This document shows, piece after piece, positions 59,774-64,000 of a stretch of DNA of 64,000 bases. The first letter of the stretch is position 1. Every line of letters begins with the position of its first letter. A program made the translations under genes and the position numbers. Origin of the DNA: Burkholderiales bacterium (GTDB taxonomy: Bacteria > Pseudomonadota > Gammaproteobacteria > Burkholderiales > UBA6910); assembly GCA_026005015.1 (NCBI GenBank), contig BPKG01000001.1, positions 308,501 through 372,500 of the forward strand, read 5' to 3'. The notes beneath the pieces are model-generated. The model ran no database searches, was not told the DNA's origin, and saw only the letters and a list, made by a program, of their open reading frames with translations.

Positions 59774-60569
59774 CGACTGCGATCAGCATGTCGCGCTCGT
59801 CGGATAGCGCCTGGGCGACGGCGCCGCGGCAGGCGGCCCGGGGATCCACACCCTTGGCGATCAGCTTGCCGGCGTGGACCAGCAGCCGGGTGCTCGCTCC
59901 CTCGTCCAGCCCGTTGCCCTTAAGGCTGCGGGTCATGGCCGCGAGCTTGACCAGCTTTTCCGCCGTTTGCCCGTCGATCCCGGCCTCCCGCATGAGGATC
60001 GTCTTCTCCAGCTCAGGCTCCGGGTAACCGAACTCGATGGCCACGAACCGCTGGCGAGTGCTGTGCTTGAGCTCCTTGAGCACGCTCTGGTAACCCGGAT
60101 TGTAGGAGATCACCAGTACGAATTCCCTGGGCGCTTTCAGCACCTCGCCGCGTTTCTCGATCGGCAGGCAGCGCCGGTCGTCGGCGAGGGGATGAATGAC
60201 CACGGTAGTATCCTTACGCGCCTCCACGATCTCGTCCAGGTAACAGATGCCGCCGCAGCGCACCGCCCGGGCGAGGGGGCCGTCGATCCACACGGTCTCG
60301 TTGTTGGTGATGAGATAGCGTCCGACCAGGTCGGAGGCGGTGAGATCGTCGTGGCAGGAGACCGTGATCAGGGGCCGCTTGAGCCGCCAAGCCATGTACT
60401 CCACGAAGCGGGTTTTGCCGCAGCCGGTCGGCCCCTTGAGCAATACGGGGATCTGGCTCGCGTAGGCGGCCTCGAACAGGGCGATTTCGCTGCCGACCGG
60501 TTGATAGTAGGGCTCTTGCTCGATCAGCAGCGATTCGGCGGCGAAATCATTGGCATGCACGGGGCTCAA
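59748..60569 (-). CDS. CbbQ/NorQ-type MoxR AAA+ ATPase
   Basis: 273 aa. Walker A GPTGCGKT at 46-53, Walker B ICYLDEIVEAR and the sensor segment VLVISYNPGYQSVLKELK. Partner of the VWA protein next to it, forming a chaperone that remodels a client enzyme. Start overlaps the YkgJ-type gene by 4 bp and the end overlaps the CbbO-like gene, so all three are translationally coupled. Confidence 0.9.
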   Translation of the reverse strand: MSPVHANDFAAESLLIEQEPYYQPVGSEIALFEAAYASQIPVLLKGPTGCGKTRFVEYMAWRLKRPLITVSCHDDLTASDLVGRYLITNNETVWIDGPLARAVRCGGICYLDEIVEARKDTTVVIHPLADDRRCLPIEKRGEVLKAPREFVLVISYNPGYQSVLKELKHSTRQRFVAIEFGYPEPELEKTILMREAGIDGQTAEKLVKLAAMTRSLKGNGLDEGASTRLLVHAGKLIAKGVDPRAACRGAVAQALSDERDMLIAVDELISTLF

Positions 60570-61456
60570 TCGAGGCTGTCGTAAACCCGATCCTGCTCCT
60601 CGGCCAGTTGCTGCGCCTTCCGCTCAGCCTGTTCCCGGAGCTTGCGCTGGTAACGCTCCCAGCGCTTTTCCACCGCAGCGGGCTTGATGGCGATGGTCCG
60701 TTCTCCGAAGAGAACCTGTTTCAGCAGGCGGAAGCCAAACTGCAGCAGTTTCACGTCGTCGGCCACGATCTCCTGCAATTCCTGCGGCGGGATGTCGAAT
60801 ACCTCCTGAAACGGCGGGCTCTGCACGAATTCCCGCAATCCGTCCACGTCGTAGCTCGCGAGGAAGAAGAGCTCGAAGCTGCGCTGGGAGGGACGCCCGA
60901 GGGTGGGCCCGCTGGAGCGCTTCTTGAGGATGATGCTTTTCCATTCGCGATTGATCTCGTCGTACACGTCGACCCCTTGTTCGACGCGGTATTCGCGGAC
61001 GGTCTGCACTTTCGGCTCGAAGTGCCCCAGGCAATGGGCCTCCTTGACCACGAAATAGGAGTCCTCCTCCACGGGAGAGTCCTTCTTGCGCATGGCCATG
61101 AGCCCCAGGGCGTAGTAGCGGCAGGCGGCGGGGCGATCGGCGTACACGCTGCAGCCCTCGGGCGCCAGGAACCGGCAGGCAGTGCTCGCCTCCCGGGTCT
61201 TGAGCTTCAACCCCGGCATGCCGTGGGCGTCCAGCGTGCAATCCACGGTGTAGCGCTCGATGAACTCCCGCGAGGTGAGGCCAAGGCGGTTCTTGAGGCG
61301 CAGGATGTCGTAAGGCGTGAGCAGGATGTCGATGTTTTCGCAGCACTTGTTGAAACAGGCGATGCCGCGATGGCAGCGGAACCGGAACTTATCGTCCAGC
61401 CCGAGCTGTACCGGCACGATGGGGCTCGATGGTTGCGGCTCGTAGAATTCGCTCAT
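60566..61456 (-). CDS. YkgJ-family cysteine cluster protein
   Basis: 296 aa. The N-terminal cluster Cys28, Cys34, Cys38 and Cys39 (CHRGIACFNKCC) and later CRFLAPEGCSVYADRPAACR define the family, predicted to bind zinc or an iron-sulfur cluster. It is longer than most YkgJ proteins, with a basic coiled-coil C-terminus (about 255-290). Function unknown. Placed between aprA and the CbbQO-like pair; it may act with them in metalloenzyme maturation. Confidence 0.8.
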   Translation of the reverse strand: MSEFYEPQPSSPIVPVQLGLDDKFRFRCHRGIACFNKCCENIDILLTPYDILRLKNRLGLTSREFIERYTVDCTLDAHGMPGLKLKTREASTACRFLAPEGCSVYADRPAACRYYALGLMAMRKKDSPVEEDSYFVVKEAHCLGHFEPKVQTVREYRVEQGVDVYDEINREWKSIILKKRSSGPTLGRPSQRSFELFFLASYDVDGLREFVQSPPFQEVFDIPPQELQEIVADDVKLLQFGFRLLKQVLFGERTIAIKPAAVEKRWERYQRKLREQAERKAQQLAEEQDRVYDSLD

Positions 61457-61536
61457 GGCACGAAAAGTATCAAAGCAAAAGGGTCCCGGAGACGCCGACC
61501 CCCGGGACCCCCTGGAAGCTCCCGAAACGACCGCGG

Positions 61537-63453
61537 TCAGTCCTTGATCAACTGAACGTAGGGCACCTTTTTGAGGGCCCACTTCTTGGTCTGGCGGTCG
61601 TACGTCGAGTTGACGAAGCACTTCCAGTTGTCGTCGTCCACGTAATTGAAGTCGGTCCGGTAGTAGTACCCCGGGTACCGGGTCTCCTGGCGAAACTGGA
61701 TATGCTTCATGTGGCACTCTGCGGCGATGATGCGATGGTAGTTCTCCCACGCCCGCAGCAGCTCGTGGAGATCCTTGGCCCGCATTTTGAGGGAGTCCTC
61801 CTTGAGCATCTCCAGCTTGCCTTCGGCCACCTCCAGCATCTTGGCGTTGGTCTGGTACCAGGTGGAAACGCCGCCCACGTACTCGTCCATGATCTTCTGC
61901 AGACGGAACTGGAGCATCTTGGGTGTGATGTAATGGGGGTTGACGTCGATGGCCGTGGTGTAGTCCTTGTACTGGAGGTAGGTTCTCACCGGCCGGTAGA
62001 CCTCCTCCACCAGCTCATCCACGCTGCGCGACAGCTCCGGCTTCCAGTCCTTGTTGTCCAGGGCGAACTTCACCATCGCCTTGGCGGCTATCCGGCCCTC
62101 GGTGAAGGAGCCGGAGGAGAACTTGTGGCCGGAAGCACCGACGCCGTCGCCGGCGGTGAACAGTCCCTTCACCGTGGTCATGCGGTTGTAGCCCCAGGAC
62201 CATTCCTTCGGAACCCCGGGCAGATCGGTCGGCCCCGAGACCCAGATACCGGCGCAGCCGGCGTGGGATCCCAGGAGATACGGCTCGGTCGGCATGATCT
62301 CGGAGGGCTTTTTATCCGGCTCGATGTTCTCGCCCGCCCAAATCCCGCACTGGGAGATGGTCATGTCGAGGAAGTCCTCCCATGCCTCCGCCTCCAGGTG
62401 CTTGATTTCTTTAGGCGTCATGTTCTCGGCGAGCTTTGCCAGGGCCGTGGGCGTGTCCATGAAGATCGGGCCCCGGCCCTCGCGCATCTCCTTGAGCATG
62501 AGGTGATTGCGCAGGCAGGTTCCCGGGACGCCCTGGCCGTATTTGCCGAAGCGCTTGGTGTCCTTGATCTCGCCCGCGTTGGCCGCGTTGTAGTCCTCGC
62601 CCAGGCCGTTCATCACCTTGGCCTTGAACAGCAGGAACCAGGCGCCCACCGGGCCGTAGCCGTCCTTGAAGCGCGCCGGCACGAAGCGGTTCTCCATCAT
62701 CGTCATTTCGGCGCCGCACTCAGCCGCCATGGCGTAGGTGGACCCCGCGTTCCACACTGGGTACCAGGCGCGCCCCGTCCCTTCGCCCACGGAGCGGGGC
62801 CGGAACACGTTCACCGCCCCGCCGCACGCGAGCAGGCAGCACTTGAACTTGTAGATGTAGAGCTTGTGCTCCCGCACCGAGAAGCCGGCGGCGCCAGCGA
62901 CCCGATTGGGATCGTTCTTGTCGGTTACCAGCCGGACGATGAACACCCGCTCCTGGATGTTCTCCATGCCGAGCGCCTTCTTGGCGGCCTCGGCGACGAT
63001 CCACTTGTAGGACTCCCCGTTGATCATGATCTGCCAGCGGCCCGAGCGCACCGGCTTTCCGCCCTCGGTGAGTTTTTTGTCCTCGTCGCCAGGCTGCTTC
63101 CAGATGGGCAGGCCCCATTCCTCGAACAGGTGCACGGAGTCGTCCACATGCCGGCCGATGTCGTACACCAGGTCCTCGCGGATGATGCCCATGAGGTCGT
63201 TGCGCACGTAGCGGACGTAGTCCGCCGGGTCGTTCTCGCCCACGTAAGTGTTGATGGCGGACAGCCCTTGGGCCACCGCGCCGGAACGCGACAGCGCCGC
63301 CTTGTCCACCAGCTTGATCTTGAGGCCGGTCCCCTCGGCCCAGCGCATGATTTCCACGGCGCAACCGCAGGCCGCCATGCCGCCGCCGATGATAAGGATG
63401 TCCACTTCCTCCTGGATGATTTCCGGATTGCCAAATACGTATTCGTTAGCCAT
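61537..63453 (-). CDS. aprA: Adenylylsulfate reductase alpha subunit
   Basis: 638 aa FAD-containing catalytic subunit of dissimilatory APS reductase. Interconverts APS and sulfite plus AMP; in sulfur oxidisers it runs toward APS. The FAD motif VDILIIGGGMAACGCAVEI and active-site segments SHAGCAGIWVSGPTDL and SGHKFSSGSFTEGR are intact. aprB lies 92 bp upstream. ATG 63453 gives MANEYVFGNPEIIQ, the standard N-terminus. ATP sulfurylase is not in the window. Confidence 0.97.
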   Translation of the reverse strand: MANEYVFGNPEIIQEEVDILIIGGGMAACGCAVEIMRWAEGTGLKIKLVDKAALSRSGAVAQGLSAINTYVGENDPADYVRYVRNDLMGIIREDLVYDIGRHVDDSVHLFEEWGLPIWKQPGDEDKKLTEGGKPVRSGRWQIMINGESYKWIVAEAAKKALGMENIQERVFIVRLVTDKNDPNRVAGAAGFSVREHKLYIYKFKCCLLACGGAVNVFRPRSVGEGTGRAWYPVWNAGSTYAMAAECGAEMTMMENRFVPARFKDGYGPVGAWFLLFKAKVMNGLGEDYNAANAGEIKDTKRFGKYGQGVPGTCLRNHLMLKEMREGRGPIFMDTPTALAKLAENMTPKEIKHLEAEAWEDFLDMTISQCGIWAGENIEPDKKPSEIMPTEPYLLGSHAGCAGIWVSGPTDLPGVPKEWSWGYNRMTTVKGLFTAGDGVGASGHKFSSGSFTEGRIAAKAMVKFALDNKDWKPELSRSVDELVEEVYRPVRTYLQYKDYTTAIDVNPHYITPKMLQFRLQKIMDEYVGGVSTWYQTNAKMLEVAEGKLEMLKEDSLKMRAKDLHELLRAWENYHRIIAAECHMKHIQFRQETRYPGYYYRTDFNYVDDDNWKCFVNSTYDRQTKKWALKKVPYVQLIKD

Positions 63454-63484
63454 GTGTCCCGTGCCTTTTCGTAATCCCCTGTGC

Positions 63485-63507
63485 CCGACCGCCTGCGGCC
63501 GGGTCGG
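63485..63507 (-). other. Hairpin between aprB and aprA
   Basis: CCGACC and GGTCGG flank an 11-nt G/C-rich loop in the 92-bp spacer. It could stabilise the aprA mRNA or set the ratio of the two subunits. No T-run. Confidence 0.4.
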
Positions 63508-63545
63508 TCAGCCGCGTCCCGTCTTTTGCTTTCGCCAGCACTCCA

Positions 63546-64000
63546 TCAGGAATGGACGAACTGGCTCATGTCGCACTTGTGGGTCCCGTGGGTGAAGAGC
63601 GAGCCGTGATCCTCGATTTCCGCCATGTTGGCCGCGGGTTTGCCGGCATAGGGATCGATCGAGCCTTCGGGAGTGGTGCGGATCGGAAATTTGAAGCGCT
63701 TGACCGTACCGTTGCGGAACTTGATGGTCCACATGATCGAGTCGGTGCCGCGCAGCGGTTGCACCGAAGCGCCCAAGGGAACGACGTCCGCGTAATGCCG
63801 GACCTCGATCGCGTTCTGCGGGCAGATCTTCACGCAGGAATAACATTCCCAGCACTGCTCCGGCTCTTGGTTGAAGGCCTTCATCGCGTGGCCGGTCAGG
63901 GAGCCGTCCTTGTCGAGCAGCATCAGATCGTGAGGACAGATGTACATACAGGCGGTCTTGTCCTGGCCCTTGCATCCGTCGCACTTGTCGGTTCGCACGT
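63546..64000 (-). CDS. aprB: Adenylylsulfate reductase beta subunit, 5' end beyond window
   Basis: At least 151 codons. Two ferredoxin-type [4Fe-4S] sites are visible: CDGCKGQDKTAC with MYICPHD, and CWECYSCVKICPQNAIEV. It feeds electrons between AprA and the membrane. A GTG at 63998 could be mistaken for the start, but AprB proteins have a few residues before VRTDKCDGCKG, so the true start is most likely just outside the window. The tail after residue 100 wraps around AprA in known structures. Confidence 0.95.
   Translation of the reverse strand, partial: VRTDKCDGCKGQDKTACMYICPHDLMLLDKDGSLTGHAMKAFNQEPEQCWECYSCVKICPQNAIEVRHYADVVPLGASVQPLRGTDSIMWTIKFRNGTVKRFKFPIRTTPEGSIDPYAGKPAANMAEIEDHGSLFTHGTHKCDMSQFVHS

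Noticed and set aside
61429..63474. 681-codon plus-strand frame opposite aprA
   Set aside because: Antisense shadow of aprA; Val/His/Leu-rich translation without a family.

Overview
The window is a GC-rich (by eye roughly two-thirds G+C), densely coding bacterial chromosome segment. Conserved gene orders point to a betaproteobacterium: lysC next to tRNA-Ser(GCU); accA-tilS; ndk-rlmN-pilF-rodZ-ispG-hisS-yfgM-bamB-der-hfq-hflX-hflK-hflC-DUF2065-hisZ-purA; rnr-rlmB-rpsF-priB-rpsR-rplI-dnaB; and a YciO-like gene followed by an M50 protease, trpS, scpA and scpB. Dissimilatory-type APS reductase (aprBA) at the right edge, with CbbQ/CbbO-type genes beside it, suggests a sulfur-oxidising, probably autotrophic organism. 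No RubisCO, sat, sox or dsrAB gene is in the window, so that lifestyle is an inference.

Layout. 1-2.5 kb: truncated HTH regulator (minus), lysC, then a promoter followed by three tandem 115-bp repeats. Each repeat starts with a copy of the first 20 nt of tRNA-Ser, and the array leads directly into the intact tRNA-Ser(GCU). tRNA-Arg(ACG) follows. 2.7-13.2 kb: accessory metabolic and stress genes: a DUF6647-type metalloprotease, an exported glutathione peroxidase, endonuclease V divergent from a DUF99 gene, a CheR-like methyltransferase with a NUDIX hydrolase, isoaspartyl peptidase, a yybP-ykoY manganese riboswitch ahead of a UPF0016/GDT1 Mn exporter, bacteriohemerythrin, a ClC antiporter, a FIST protein and gamma-glutamyltransferase. 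13.3-31.1 kb: the long housekeeping stretch from accA to purA.

31.1-37.0 kb: a sulfur module placed between purA and tRNA-Leu/rnr. A minus-strand cysJ-cysI operon runs on into three DsrE/TusBCD-like genes. A short AT-rich intergenic island with a LysR-type dyad and a candidate 31-aa gene separates it from a divergent SufR-like regulator with four C-terminal cysteines. 37.3-43.5 kb: tRNA-Leu(CAG), rnr, rlmB, the rpsF-priB-rpsR-rplI ribosomal operon with its own strong promoter and a candidate S6:S18 leader hairpin, and dnaB. 43.6-57.7 kb: PIN-PhoH ATPase, a Bcp peroxiredoxin, a divergent selU/selD selenium pair, a thioesterase, an rtcB / NinX-like / rhlE RNA-metabolism run, a PHP phosphoesterase gene broken by one extra G in a G7 run, then YciO-like, M50 protease, trpS, scpA, scpB and a ParA-type ATPase. 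57.7-64 kb: minus strand aprB (truncated by the window edge), aprA, a YkgJ-type cysteine cluster protein, a CbbQ-type MoxR ATPase and its CbbO/NorD VWA partner.

The features most worth following up are the tRNA-Ser head repeat array, the cysJI/DsrE-trio/SufR-like module and the YkgJ-CbbQ-CbbO trio behind aprBA.
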